Assembly (NCBI GenBank): GCA_036496585.1
Contig: DASXLB010000033.1
Span: 65,014-129,013, forward strand
DNA: 64,000 bases
Reading direction: 5' to 3'
Origin: Vicinamibacterales bacterium
GTDB taxonomy: Bacteria; Acidobacteriota; Vicinamibacteria; Vicinamibacterales; 2-12-FULL-66-21
A program made the translations under genes and the position numbers. This document shows, piece after piece, positions 35,817 through 46,673 of this stretch; the first letter of the stretch is position 1; each line of letters begins with the position of its first letter. The notes beneath the pieces are model-generated. The model was not told the origin of the DNA, did no database searches, and was given only the letters and a program-made list of their open reading frames with translations.

Positions 35817-36383
35817 CGCGGCGATGTCATGCTCGAATTCCGCGACGCCCCAGTAGCCGGGCGGGAACCTCCTCGGTCCTCGCCATCCTCGTCGCCGGAG
35901 CTCTCGAGCGAGAAATCGATTGAAGATCCCATGGCCCACCGCCATGACAGACTCGTGCTCGGCAGCAAGAGCCGCCAGACGGTCGGCTATTCGCACAGCC
36001 CTCACACGCGTCGCGGTCGCGGTCTCGCTGGCCCCGCCCCAATTGAGGAACCACGCCAGACGGGCGATCACAATCCACGCACCGGGGGACAGCCTTAATG
36101 CGATGCCGAGCGATTCCGGGAGCGGAGCCTCGCGCAAACCGGCATCAAGGATGATGCTGCGCGTAGGCGCGAGCCACTCGGCCGACTCGCGAGCCCTGCG
36201 CAGATCGCTAGCGACGATACAGGCCGCCGCTGACGCCAACTCGCGGGCTGTCGGTGGCGGCGCGACGTCCTGAGCGACACCGACCGCGTCGTAACGGCGT
36301 ACCCAGTCGCCAATTGCGCGTCCGGGGATCAGTGCCGTGCTGACACCCCCCGGTCTGCGGTGACGAACGAGGACGATGCGCAT
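35802..36383 (-). CDS. Histidine phosphatase superfamily protein
   Basis: 193-residue phosphoglycerate-mutase-like phosphatase. The nucleophile motif is VRHRRPG (R7-H8; RHR instead of the more common RHG), followed by ASDLRRARESAEW (S-x-L-x-R-A), EAPLPES and the second catalytic histidine VGHGIFNRFLA. These active-site elements are intact, so it should be active on some phosphate ester. Its C-terminal residues and stop are derived from the palindromic repeat, so the original end has probably been replaced. Confidence 0.85.
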   Translation of the reverse strand: MRIVLVRHRRPGGVSTALIPGRAIGDWVRRYDAVGVAQDVAPPPTARELASAAACIVASDLRRARESAEWLAPTRSIILDAGLREAPLPESLGIALRLSPGAWIVIARLAWFLNWGGASETATATRVRAVRIADRLAALAAEHESVMAVGHGIFNRFLARELRRRGWRGPRRFPPGYWGVAEFEHDIAAARQG

Positions 36384-36731
36384 CGTTCACTGCCTTGCCG
36401 CGCGTGGTGCGACGAACGCGGCGATAACGCCTGCGACGTTGATGTGGACGACCAAGGCTCTGCGCCCTCTGCGTGATGTACGTGCGTGACTGCCGCTGCA
36501 AACGCCAGGCAGGCTGAAGGCCTGCGCTACTTCAGTTGCAAAACGCCAGGCAGGTCTGAAGACCTGCGCTACTTCAGTTGCAAACGCCAGGCAGGCTGAA
36601 GGCCTGCGCTACTTCAGTTGCAAACGCCAGGCAGGTCGGAAGGCCTGCGCTACTTCACTTGCAAACGCCAGGCAGGTCGGAAGGCCTGCGCTACTTCAGT
36701 TGCAAACGCCAGGCAGGCATGAAGGCCTGCG
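36384..36731. other. Gene-free stretch occupied mainly by the repeat array
   Basis: The first 113 bp after the phosphatase start hold no open frame I would defend; they must include the phosphatase promoter. From 36497 on, the sequence consists entirely of the tandem palindromic repeats described separately. Confidence 0.7.
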
Positions 36732-36740
36732 CTACATCAG
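36497..36740. repeat. Array of six 40-42 bp palindromic repeats
   Basis: Units at 36497-36536, 36537-36578, 36579-36618, 36619-36659, 36660-36700 and 36701-36740 follow each other with no spacers. Each starts TGCAAACGCCAGGCAGG and ends CCTGCGCTACTTCAGT or nearly so. The central part is a hairpin; in unit 2 both arms changed together (GCAGGTC/GACCTGC against GCAGGC/GCCTGC), indicating selection for or inheritance of pairing. The last unit contains the TAG of the DUF1080 gene (complement of 36732-36734). Best described as a REP-like element. Confidence 0.9.
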
Positions 36741-37427
36741 CTCGCGGATCCGAATATTCCGCAGCTTCAGCGTTCCGGGATGATCCCCCTGGATGCCGAG
36801 ATACCCCTTCGCGGCGCGGCCGAACTTGGGATACTTCTCAGGGCTGAACTTGCTCGCCTGGATCGCCGCTTCCCACTCGGGGCTGCCGACGTCGTACGAG
36901 GCGACCTCGTTGCCGTTGAGCCAGTGCTCGACGTGCGTCCCCTTGGCGACGATGCGCGTCTGGTTCCACTGGCCGGCCGGATGCGCGGCCCCCTTCGGCG
37001 GGGCGAACAGGTCGTAGACCGATCCGGCGAGGTGGTTGTCCTTCTTGTTGTCCGCGGCGTTGACGTTGTCGAGCAGCTGATACTCGGGCGCGCTCCAATA
37101 AATCTGGTCGAAGTCGTCGGTGCCGCGGTAGAAGATGCCGCTGTTGCTGGCGTCGCCGATGTTCCACTCGAGCTCGAGCTCGAAGTCGCCGAACTGCTCT
37201 CTGGAGGCGACGTCGTTGGCGTGGCTGTCCTTCTGCAGCACGCCGTCCACGATCTCCCAGCAGTCCTTGGCGCCCGGCGTCTCGCACATCTTCGGCGCCT
37301 TGTCGGTCTTGAAGATGCGCCAGGCATCCATGCTCTTCCCGTCGAAGAGCGATCTCCACGGTCCCGCTTTCGGCGCTGGCGCCTGCAGGACGAACAGGGA
37401 GAGCAGCAGCGCGATCATCTGGGTCAT
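36732..37427 (-). CDS. DUF1080 family protein (3-keto-disaccharide hydrolase-like)
   Basis: 231-residue exported protein. Signal peptide MTQMIALLLSLFVLQAPAP; mature part is a concanavalin-like jelly roll with family motifs WRSLFDGKSMDAWR, DGVLQKDS, DFELELEWN, NSGIFYRG, YQLLDN and AAKGYLGIQGDHPGTLKLRNIRIREL. Characterised relatives cleave 3-keto-glycosides after an oxidoreductase has formed the keto group. It is divergent, 43 bp away, from a Gfo/Idh/MocA oxidoreductase, fitting that role. ATG 37427 begins the better signal peptide; ATG 37445 is the alternative. The final codons ELM and TAG come from the adjoining repeat. Confidence 0.88.
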   Translation of the reverse strand: MTQMIALLLSLFVLQAPAPKAGPWRSLFDGKSMDAWRIFKTDKAPKMCETPGAKDCWEIVDGVLQKDSHANDVASREQFGDFELELEWNIGDASNSGIFYRGTDDFDQIYWSAPEYQLLDNVNAADNKKDNHLAGSVYDLFAPPKGAAHPAGQWNQTRIVAKGTHVEHWLNGNEVASYDVGSPEWEAAIQASKFSPEKYPKFGRAAKGYLGIQGDHPGTLKLRNIRIRELM

Positions 37428-37470
37428 GTCCGGAAGGTATATCATGACACCCGTTTTTGAAGGGGGACTC

Positions 37471-39054
<1,584 letters not shown>

Positions 39055-39057
39055 CAG

Positions 39058-39085
39058 GACGGGGGACGAACGACGGGGGACGAAC
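39058..39085. repeat. Direct 14-bp tandem duplication
   Basis: GACGGGGGACGAAC occurs twice head to tail at 39058-39071 and 39072-39085, with a further partial copy GACGG. It lies directly after the oxidoreductase stop. Confidence 0.8.
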
Positions 39086-39090
39086 GACGG

Positions 39091-39117
39091 TTCGTCAGGC
39101 TCGCGGCGCCTGACGAA
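39091..39117. terminator. Perfect 10-bp stem hairpin after the oxidoreductase gene
   Basis: TTCGTCAGGC pairs with GCCTGACGAA around a seven-base loop. No T run follows, so it is either a rho-assisted or weak terminator, or a stabilising 3' hairpin for the upstream transcript. Confidence 0.45.
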
Positions 39118-39192
39118 ACGGCCTTCGGACCCGCCCTCCGCCCCTGTCTTCCCGCCACACTTCTGCCTTGCGCTTTCTGGCAAGATGGAGAC

Positions 39193-40863
39193 GTGATCCT
39201 GCCGGCGGCCGCTCTCGCCGTTGCCCTTGCCGCCGCCGACACCGGCAGCGTGCGGATCGGCACGCTGGTCACCGACCGTCAGGGCCGGCCCGTCCAGGGC
39301 CTCACCAGCAGAGACTTCGAGCTCAAGGAAGACGGCATCGTTCAGAAAATCGACGCGGTCGAGGCCCGGCGGCCGGACAAGCGGCGTCTGGCGATCCTGC
39401 TCGACGAGTTCCACGTCGATCCTGCCGACACGGCTCGCGTGCGCGACGCGATCACGGCGTTCGTCGACGCCCGGCTGCGCGAGGGTGATCTCGCCTTCGT
39501 GCTGCGGCCGATGGATCCGCTGACCTCGATCCGGCTCACCTCGGATCGCGACGAGCTGCGGCGCGCGATCGCGCAGTTCGAGGGGCGCAAGGGCGTCTAC
39601 GAGCCCCGCACGCCGCTCGAGGCCGAGACACTGGGCACGGCGCCGACGCTGGTCGAAGCCGGCCGCGCGCAGGTCGTACTCTCGGCGCTGCGGGCGCTGA
39701 CGGCGCAGCTCGGGTCGGTGCAGGGACGTTCGGCCGTCCTCTTCGTCAGCGAAGGGTTCGAGCTGGCGGCCCATCGCTCGACGATCCGCGGCCTCCCCGA
39801 CGCGAGCATCGTCGAGCGTTTCGCCAATCGTTACGACGTGCCGATCTACGCGTTCGATCCGCGCGTCCCGGCCCCCGCCGCTGCCGGCGGCGGATCGCCG
39901 CTCCTGGCGGGCCTCGTCTCGCAAACCGGCGGCACGATATCGCGTGGCACCGATCTCGCCGGCGACGTCGCGCACGCGGTCGACGAGCTCGACGCCGGAT
40001 ACACCGTCGTCTATACCTCGTCGCACGGCAACGACGGACGCTATCACCCGGTCCAGATCACGTTGACCAGGCGTCAGGCCGACGCCCGGACCCGCGCGGG
40101 CTACGTGTCGCCGCCGTCGGAAGACGTGCGCAAGGCGATGGCGGCGCTGATGGACGACCGGCCCCGGCCGCCGCCACGCACCCTGCGGCACAGTTCGCTG
40201 CTCAGCCTGTGGTCAGGCGTGACCGGGATGAACGGCGCCACGGCCCGCGTCGCGGTGACCTGGGAGCCCGCGCCCCTGAGCCATGCGGCGGCGCGCGTGA
40301 CGCTCAAGGCGACCACGCCCGATGGCAAGGTGCTCTACGAGGGAACCCTGTCGCCGGTACGGGCCGGCAGCGCTGGGCCAGGCGCACTCGCCGAGTTCAC
40401 GGCCGCGCCGGGGCGCGTGCAGCTCGACATGACGGTATTCGGCGTCACCGGACAGAAACTCGACACCGACGCCCGCGACCTCGATATCCCCTCGCAGAGA
40501 GACGCGACTCCGCTGCTGCTGCCGCCTATCATGCTGGCGACGGGATCGGCGCGGGAATTCCGCGACGTCGCGGTCGACGAAAAGGCCCCCCCGATTCCGG
40601 CGCGCGAGTTCCGGCGGACCGAACGCCTGCTGATTCGGGTGCCCGCCTACTCGGCCGGAACGCCGCTGCCGGTCTCGGCGCGGCTGCTCAACCGCGTCGG
40701 CCAGACGATGAAGGATCTCGACGTCGTTCCAGGCGTCGGCGGAGTGACGCAGTTCGATTTGCCGCTGGCGCCGCTCGCGCCTGGAGAGTATTTCCTGCAA
40801 TTCAACGTGGAGGGCCCGACCGGCCCTGTCTCGCAGCGCGTAGCCTTCAAGATCACCGGCTGA
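39193..40863 (+). CDS. VWFA-related domain protein, second copy
   Basis: 556-residue relative of the protein at 3315-5420: N-terminal beta domain GSVRIGTLVTDRQGRPVQGLTSRDFELKEDG, then an A-domain-like fold beginning RRLAILLDEFHVDP and continuing through SAVLFVSEGFELAAH, and the family signature GYTVVYTSSHGNDGRYHPVQI. The metal-site motif is degraded (LLDEFHV, no DxSxS). The N-terminus MILPAAALAVALAAADTG is a short signal peptide. GTG 39193 follows GGAG only two bases away, so the start is slightly uncertain. It is convergent with the ADOP block and has no obvious partner. Confidence 0.85.
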   Translation: MILPAAALAVALAAADTGSVRIGTLVTDRQGRPVQGLTSRDFELKEDGIVQKIDAVEARRPDKRRLAILLDEFHVDPADTARVRDAITAFVDARLREGDLAFVLRPMDPLTSIRLTSDRDELRRAIAQFEGRKGVYEPRTPLEAETLGTAPTLVEAGRAQVVLSALRALTAQLGSVQGRSAVLFVSEGFELAAHRSTIRGLPDASIVERFANRYDVPIYAFDPRVPAPAAAGGGSPLLAGLVSQTGGTISRGTDLAGDVAHAVDELDAGYTVVYTSSHGNDGRYHPVQITLTRRQADARTRAGYVSPPSEDVRKAMAALMDDRPRPPPRTLRHSSLLSLWSGVTGMNGATARVAVTWEPAPLSHAAARVTLKATTPDGKVLYEGTLSPVRAGSAGPGALAEFTAAPGRVQLDMTVFGVTGQKLDTDARDLDIPSQRDATPLLLPPIMLATGSAREFRDVAVDEKAPPIPAREFRRTERLLIRVPAYSAGTPLPVSARLLNRVGQTMKDLDVVPGVGGVTQFDLPLAPLAPGEYFLQFNVEGPTGPVSQRVAFKITG

Positions 40864-41033
40864 CGCGCGTCACGCAACCCGCCGATCTCGTGCATGCGAT
40901 TGACGAGCTCACCGGACGCGGGATCGGCTTCGAACGGCAGGACGACGATAGGGCGCCGGCCGGCCCGCACGCGCAGATCGGCCGCCGACGTTTGTGATAC
41001 CGCGTCCATGCCATGTCGACCGCGAGGTCGCAG

Positions 41034-43421
41034 TCAGTCGTTCCGCAGGACGAGCGCGGGATCTACCCGGCCGGCCCATCGCGCCGGCAGGTAGCAGGCC
41101 GCCATCGACACGGCGAGCACGAGCACCGCGTTGCCGGCGAAGACGGCCGGATCGGTCGGCTTCACGTCGTTGAGCATGGTCGCCATCAGCCGCGTCAACA
41201 GCAGGCCGGCGACGCAGCCAATCGCGATGCCGGTCGCGGCGACGATGGCGCCGCGCCGCACGATCAGGCGCTGGACCGAGCCGGGATCGGCGCCGAGCGC
41301 GAGCCGGATGCCGTATTCGCGCCGCTGGCGGCGGACGTTGTAGGCGGTGACGCCGTAGACGCCGACCATCGCCAACAGGCCGGCCAGCGCCCCGAACAGC
41401 CCCGACAACGCGGAATAGAGCCGCGGCTGCCCGACCGACTTGCTCACCACTTCCTCCATCGTCTGCACCGTGGTGACCGGCAGCGCCGGGTCGAGCGTCG
41501 AAACGATGCTGCGGGCGCTCGGCACGAGCGCCGACGGGTCGACGCCGGTCGAGCGCAGCACCACCGTCACGCCACCGACCGCCACCTGGTCGGTCGTCTG
41601 GTAGAACTCGAACGGCGACTTCGCCGCCAAGCCGAACGATCGCGTCGTCCCGATGACACCGACGACCGTGTAGTAGGTCTTCGGGTCGTCCCCCTGGCCG
41701 AAGCGGCGGCCGATCGGATCCTCGTTGGGCCAGAACTTGTCGGCCATCGCCTGGTTGACCAGCACCGTGCGCGTATCGGCGCCGTCACGGCCGTCAAGAG
41801 CGCGTCCGCGCAGCACCGGAATGGCGAGCGCCTTCAGGTAGTCGCCGTAGACGAAGCAGTATTCGACGAGCGGGTTGTCGTTCGGGCCCCAAGGGTTGCC
41901 GCCTTCCCGGGCCATTTCGCCGTTGCTGCCGAAGCGGTACATCGGCAGGTGGCTCGTCAGGCCGACGGCAAACACGCCGCCGAGCTGCGCGAGCCGCGCG
42001 TCGAGCGTGCGGTAGAACTCCCGGCGCGCCGCATCGTCCCGGTAGCGGGGTCCGGACGGCGAGACGTCGAAGGCGATGACGTGGTCGGTCGAGAAGCCGG
42101 CGTCACGCTGCTCGAGCAGGATCAGATTCTTGACCATCAGCCCCGCGCCGACCAGCAGCGCGAAGGCGATGGCGATCTCGGCGACGACCAAGCCGTTGCC
42201 GAACGTCGTGCTGCCGCCGCTGCCGGTACGCGTATCCCCTTCACGCAACGCCGTCGTGAGCGTGTGCAGCCGCAGCCGCAGGAGCGGCGACAAGCCGCAG
42301 ACGATGCCGACGAGGATGGTGACGGCGGCGGTGAAGGCGAGGACGCGACCGTCGATCTGGATCGTGGCGGCGCGCGGCAGCGCGTTGGTCCCCAGAGCGA
42401 CGAACACCCGGACGATCCACAGCGCCAGCAGCAGGCCGAGGCCGCCGCCGGCCGCGGCCAGGACCAGCGCTTCCGATGTCAGCTGTCGCGCGATCTGCCG
42501 CTGCCCGGCGCCGAGCGCCAGGCGGACGGCGATCTCGCGCCGCCGCGACATCCCGGAGGCCAGCAGCAGATTGGCGACATTGGCGCAGGCGATGAGCAGC
42601 ACGCAGACGACCGCGCCCATCAGGACCTGCAGCGGGCCGCGGATGAGGCCGACGGTCGCTTCGCGCAGCGATCGGACGTCGATCCCGTGATTGGTGCCGA
42701 ACTCACGGGCCAGTCCTTCGCCCAGCTGCCGCATCTCGCGGGTTGCGCGGTCGAGCGGGACGCCCGGCTTCAGCCTGGCATAGGTCGTCAGGAAGTGTTT
42801 GCCGCGCGTCGACAGATCCAGCTTGCGCTGCAGCGGCACGAAAACGTCGGCGTTGCGATGATTGAACGTCGCCGGCATCACCCCGATCACCTGGTAGGCC
42901 TCGCCGTCGAACGTCAGGTTTCGGCCGACGATCGACGGATCGCCATTGAGCCGGCGCTGCCAGAAGCGGTAGCCGAGCACGACGACTTTCGGACCGCCGA
43001 ACTGATCTTCGGCCTCGCTATACCAACGGCCCATCTGCGGCGGGACGCGGAAGACGTCGGCAAGCGACGCCGTCGCCGAGACTCCTGTCACCTGCTCGGG
43101 CGCGCCGGATCCGGTCATCACGAATGACGCCTGCGTCGATCCGCCGATCGCGGAGAAGACCTGGTTGCGCGTCTTCCAATCGACGTACTTCGGGTACGAC
43201 GCGGGACAGGTCTTGCAGGCCGGCTGCGTGTCGTAGACGAGGACGAGCTGGTCCGGCTCGGGGTACGCCAGTGGCGCCAGCAGCACGCCGCTGAAAATGC
43301 TGAAGACCGCAGTCGTCACACCGATCCCCAGCGCGAACGCCAGAATCGCGAGCATTGCCACCGATCGCGTGCGGATGGCGGTCCGCACGGCGAAGCGGAT
43401 GTCCTGTCGCAGTCGTCCCAT
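41034..43421 (-). CDS. ADOP-type ABC permease (MacB/FtsX fold)
   Basis: 795-residue duplicated permease of the acidobacterial duplicated orphan permease type: two MacB_PCD-FtsX units in one chain with no ATPase domain. The first helix is in RTRSVAMLAILAFALGIGVTTAVFS; the extracytoplasmic domain follows; FtsX segments include VCVLLIACANVANLLLASGMSRRREIAVRLALGAG, repeated late as REYGIRLALGADPGSVQRLIV; it ends RVDPALVLRND. ATG 43421 has a GGAGG Shine-Dalgarno. It lacks the regulatory N-terminal extension seen in the neighbouring 43683-46325 protein. Substrate and ATPase partner are unknown. Confidence 0.92.
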   Translation of the reverse strand: MGRLRQDIRFAVRTAIRTRSVAMLAILAFALGIGVTTAVFSIFSGVLLAPLAYPEPDQLVLVYDTQPACKTCPASYPKYVDWKTRNQVFSAIGGSTQASFVMTGSGAPEQVTGVSATASLADVFRVPPQMGRWYSEAEDQFGGPKVVVLGYRFWQRRLNGDPSIVGRNLTFDGEAYQVIGVMPATFNHRNADVFVPLQRKLDLSTRGKHFLTTYARLKPGVPLDRATREMRQLGEGLAREFGTNHGIDVRSLREATVGLIRGPLQVLMGAVVCVLLIACANVANLLLASGMSRRREIAVRLALGAGQRQIARQLTSEALVLAAAGGGLGLLLALWIVRVFVALGTNALPRAATIQIDGRVLAFTAAVTILVGIVCGLSPLLRLRLHTLTTALREGDTRTGSGGSTTFGNGLVVAEIAIAFALLVGAGLMVKNLILLEQRDAGFSTDHVIAFDVSPSGPRYRDDAARREFYRTLDARLAQLGGVFAVGLTSHLPMYRFGSNGEMAREGGNPWGPNDNPLVEYCFVYGDYLKALAIPVLRGRALDGRDGADTRTVLVNQAMADKFWPNEDPIGRRFGQGDDPKTYYTVVGVIGTTRSFGLAAKSPFEFYQTTDQVAVGGVTVVLRSTGVDPSALVPSARSIVSTLDPALPVTTVQTMEEVVSKSVGQPRLYSALSGLFGALAGLLAMVGVYGVTAYNVRRQRREYGIRLALGADPGSVQRLIVRRGAIVAATGIAIGCVAGLLLTRLMATMLNDVKPTDPAVFAGNAVLVLAVSMAACYLPARWAGRVDPALVLRND

Positions 43422-43682
43422 CACTCCTCCGTGTTGCTTAGACGGGGCCGGCGCGATTCGGGTGGCCCGCCCGTTGCGGGCAAATCCTCTTCTTGGACCG
43501 CCGGGAACCAGGATTGCGCATCCGTCCCTCACCGCGTCAATCACGCCGTCCGTCACCGGCCGCGTCACTCGTCAGCCAGCCGTTTCCGATCGCACCAGCC
43601 AGCCGGGACCCCTCCCACGTGACTCCGTGGCGTCGTCTCCGCGCCGCTTTGGTCCATCCCTTGCTGACTGCGCGCGACGCCA

Positions 43683-46325
43683 TCAGCGCAGACTGGCTGC
43701 CGGATCCATGCGCGTCGCGCGCCGCGCCGGCACATAACACGCAGCGAAGCCCACCGCCACGAGCATCGCGGCCACCGCGATGAACGTCACCGGATCGAAG
43801 GGATCGACGCCAAACAGCAGTGTCGTCATCACGCGGCCGACAGCCGCCGCCGCGCCGAGACCGACCACGATCCCGATCGCCACCGGCGTCATGCCCTCGC
43901 GCAGCACCAGACGCAGCACGGCGCCCCGATCGGCGCCAAGCGCCATCCGCATCCCGAGCTCCGGCCGCCGCTGATTCACCGAGAAGGCGACGACGCCGTA
44001 GAGACCGACGGCCGCCAGCATCAGCGCAACCGCTGCGAAGACGGTCAGCAGCAGCGTGCGGAATCGCGGCGGCGCCACGTTCGCCGAGACGAGCGCGTCC
44101 AGCGGGCGGGTGCGCCCCATCGCCACCGCCGGCGCCAGGTCGCGCAGCGCCACATTGATCTGCGGCAGCAGCGCACGCGGATCGCCCCCGCCCCGCACCA
44201 TCACGGTCATGCTCTCAGGCCCATACTGCGCATGCGGTACGTAGACGACCGGCACCGGCTCGATCTCCATTCCGCGGGTGCGCACGTCACCGACGACGCC
44301 TACGATCTCCCGTACGAGCTTGCGAGGCTCGTTCACGTGCAGACGCAACGGCTTGCCGACGGGGTTCTCGCCGGGCCAGAACCGGCGCGCCGCCGACTGG
44401 CTCACCAGGGCCACCGGCGCCGCCTGGGCGCTGTCCTGATCCGTCAGGCCGCGTCCGGTGACGATCGGAATCGACAGCGCAGCAAAGTATCCCGGCGTCG
44501 TCGAACGGATCTGCGCGTTGCCTTCCTCCTGGCCCGACGGCCGGCCCAGAATGCTGAAGCTGCCGCCGAAACCCTCACGCGTGACCGGGGCCATGCTGAC
44601 CGCGCCGGCCGCGGCCACGCCGGGGATGGCGCCAAGACGCGACGTGAAGTCGCGGAAGAAACCGGTCTGCGACTCCGGCGACGGATACGCCGCGTCCGGC
44701 AGGCTGATCTCGAACGTCACGACGTTGGTGGTGCGAAAGCCTGGATCGACGTGGGTCAGACGCTGGAAGCTGCGCAGCGCCAGGCCCGCCGACACCAGCA
44801 GCACGAGCGCCAGGGCAACCTGGGCCGCGACCAGCACGCCCCGCAGGCGCCGCCGTCCTCCCGAGGCGCCGGCATCCCGCCCCGCATCGCGCAGGAACAC
44901 GGCCAGATTGGGGCGCGACACGAGCAACGCCGGCACCATCCCGAACACCAGTCCGGCGGCAACCGACAGGGCGACGCTGAACGCCAGGATGCTGCCGTCG
45001 ATGCCAACGGCCTCGGCCCGCGGCAGATCGGCGGGCGCCACCGCGGTCAGGGCGTGCACCCCCCACGAGGCGAGCAGGATGCCGGCGGTGCCGCCGGCGA
45101 GCGCCAGGACGACGCTCTCGGCGATCAATTGCCGGACCAGACGCGCGCGGCCGGCGCCGAGCGCCGCCCGCACCGCGATCTCCCCCGTCCTGGTGGTGGC
45201 GCGCGCAAGCAGCAGGTTGGCGACGTTGACGCAGGCGATGAGCAGCACGAACAGAACGGCCCCGGTGAGTACGAGCAGCGGCCGCCGCACTTCGCCGACC
45301 ATCGAGGACAAGAGCGGCACCGCGCTGACGGTGTAGCCGCCGACCCGCGACGGGAAGCGTGCCGCAATCCGCTGCTCGATCGCGTCGAGGTCGCCGGACG
45401 CCTGGGCGGCTGTCACCCCTGGCTTGAGGCGGGCGACCGAGTTCAGATAGTGCGCGCCGCGCTGGTTGTCGCCGAGATCGTGCGCGTCGAGACGCAGCGG
45501 CAGCCACGCGTCGCTGCCGTCGGGAAAGTCGAAGCCGCGCGGCATGACGCCGATCACCTCGTACGGCTCCCCTTCGAGCTGAATCTGGCGCGACACCACG
45601 CGGCGATCGCCTCCAAAGGCCTGCTGCCACAGCCCGTCGCTGAGGATCACGACCTTGCGTCCGCCTGGCTGCACGTCAACCGCGCCGAACGGCCGGCCGA
45701 GGGCCGGCAGCACCCCGATGACACCGGCGAACGCGTCGTCAACGAGTGCCGCACCGACCCGGGATGGCTCGGCGCCCGTACCCGAAAGCGTCACCACCTG
45801 CTCGTTGTAGGCGGTGATGCCGGCAAGCGTCGCATTCCCGGCCCGCCAGTCGGCAAAGTTGGGCGGCGACACCGAGCTGGCGCGGCCGCGCGCGTACTCG
45901 TCGACCGCGACGAGGCGGTCGGGCTGCGGATATGGCAGCGGCTGCAGCAGCACCTGCTTGACGACGGTGAAGATGGCGGTGTTGGCGCCGATGCCGAGCG
46001 CGATGGCGCAGACGGCGGCGAACGTGAAGCCCGGCGCCTTGTAAAGCATGCGCACCGCGAAGCGCAGATCCTGTCCGCTCATGGGCAACCTCCCTGCCGA
46101 TCGTTCGAACGGCGCGCGGGCGGGCGCGGCCAGCCGCCGGCACTCGAGCGCGGCCGACAGCGTCCGCCAGACGAACAGGACGTCGACCGCCACGCGCGAC
46201 ACCAGTCCACGCGCGCGACGTCGGCGCAGGCGGCGCTCGCGGCGCGCATCCTGGACGGCGGGCTCGAACACGCGCGCCCGCAGCGCTTGCGGTACGAGCC
46301 AGCCGATCCAGGCAGAGTCACGCAT
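43683..46325 (-). CDS. ADOP-type ABC permease with N-terminal extension
   Basis: 880-residue permease of the same family. An 80-residue cytoplasmic extension (MRDSAWIGWLVPQALRARVF...) precedes SGQDLRFAVRMLYKAPGFTF, the classic start of ADOP permease domains; such prefix domains are usual in ADOP genes that sit next to a PadR gene. FtsX signatures LLIACVNVANLLLARATTRTGEIAVRAALGAGRARLVRQLI and RPELGMRMALGADRGAVLRLVL are intact. It ends RMDPAASLR. The ATG at 46325 overlaps the padR stop by eight bases, so the two are translated from one mRNA. Confidence 0.92.
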   Translation of the reverse strand: MRDSAWIGWLVPQALRARVFEPAVQDARRERRLRRRRARGLVSRVAVDVLFVWRTLSAALECRRLAAPARAPFERSAGRLPMSGQDLRFAVRMLYKAPGFTFAAVCAIALGIGANTAIFTVVKQVLLQPLPYPQPDRLVAVDEYARGRASSVSPPNFADWRAGNATLAGITAYNEQVVTLSGTGAEPSRVGAALVDDAFAGVIGVLPALGRPFGAVDVQPGGRKVVILSDGLWQQAFGGDRRVVSRQIQLEGEPYEVIGVMPRGFDFPDGSDAWLPLRLDAHDLGDNQRGAHYLNSVARLKPGVTAAQASGDLDAIEQRIAARFPSRVGGYTVSAVPLLSSMVGEVRRPLLVLTGAVLFVLLIACVNVANLLLARATTRTGEIAVRAALGAGRARLVRQLIAESVVLALAGGTAGILLASWGVHALTAVAPADLPRAEAVGIDGSILAFSVALSVAAGLVFGMVPALLVSRPNLAVFLRDAGRDAGASGGRRRLRGVLVAAQVALALVLLVSAGLALRSFQRLTHVDPGFRTTNVVTFEISLPDAAYPSPESQTGFFRDFTSRLGAIPGVAAAGAVSMAPVTREGFGGSFSILGRPSGQEEGNAQIRSTTPGYFAALSIPIVTGRGLTDQDSAQAAPVALVSQSAARRFWPGENPVGKPLRLHVNEPRKLVREIVGVVGDVRTRGMEIEPVPVVYVPHAQYGPESMTVMVRGGGDPRALLPQINVALRDLAPAVAMGRTRPLDALVSANVAPPRFRTLLLTVFAAVALMLAAVGLYGVVAFSVNQRRPELGMRMALGADRGAVLRLVLREGMTPVAIGIVVGLGAAAAVGRVMTTLLFGVDPFDPVTFIAVAAMLVAVGFAACYVPARRATRMDPAASLR

Positions 46326-46656
46326 GCGCCGTCCGCGGCCTTGCCGTGCCGTAGGCGCCGATCGTCTCGTCGTAGAACGCGCGGGTCGATGTCCACGCCG
46401 TTTCCCCGGCGGCGGTGAGCGTATAGCGGCGCTCCTTGATGATCTGGCCGCCGACGACCTTCTGGTCGTATTCGCCGGCGACGAAACCCGCGTCCTCGAG
46501 CCTGGCCATCATCTGGTAGAACGCCGGGCCCGAACGGCGGATGCCGTGCCGGGCCAGCGCGCGGCGGACAGGGTGCCCGGTCCTCGGCCCGCCGCGCAGC
46601 ACGGCCAGGACGAGGAACTGCAGGTGCGTGACGGCCGGCAGTGGACGGGGTGACAT
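46318..46656 (-). CDS. PadR-family transcription regulator
   Basis: 112-residue winged-helix repressor. Motifs: LQFLVLAVLRGGPRTGHPVRRAL, then the recognition region SGPAFYQMMARLEDAGFVAGEY and the wing KERRYTLTAAGETAW. A short helix after the wing probably dimerises. It overlaps the ADOP gene by eight bases, and its own start codon sits within a perfect palindrome (46651-46673), the likely autoregulatory operator. Such PadR-ADOP pairs are typical of acidobacterial genomes; the ligand is unknown. Confidence 0.93.
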   Translation of the reverse strand: MSPRPLPAVTHLQFLVLAVLRGGPRTGHPVRRALARHGIRRSGPAFYQMMARLEDAGFVAGEYDQKVVGGQIIKERRYTLTAAGETAWTSTRAFYDETIGAYGTARPRTAHA

Positions 46657-46673
46657 AATGCCGGATTATGTCA
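46651..46673. promoter_or_regulatory. Palindromic operator over the padR start codon
   Basis: Arms TGACATAAT and ATTATGTCA (nine bases each, perfect) around spacer GCCGG. The ATGT/ACAT core is typical of PadR sites. It covers both the predicted -10 element and the ATG of padR, so a bound dimer would block transcription of padR and the ADOP permease. Confidence 0.7.

Noticed and set aside
36497-36740. Possible CRISPR array
   Set aside because: The 40-42 bp units follow each other directly with no unique spacers, each unit is itself palindromic, the same repeat occurs outside the array in opposite orientation, and no cas genes are nearby.
40864-41033. Remnant gene between the second VWA gene and the ADOP block
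   Set aside because: A minus-strand frame with an antitoxin-like ring continues antisense through the VWA gene; no start, no domain and only 170 bp of unique space.
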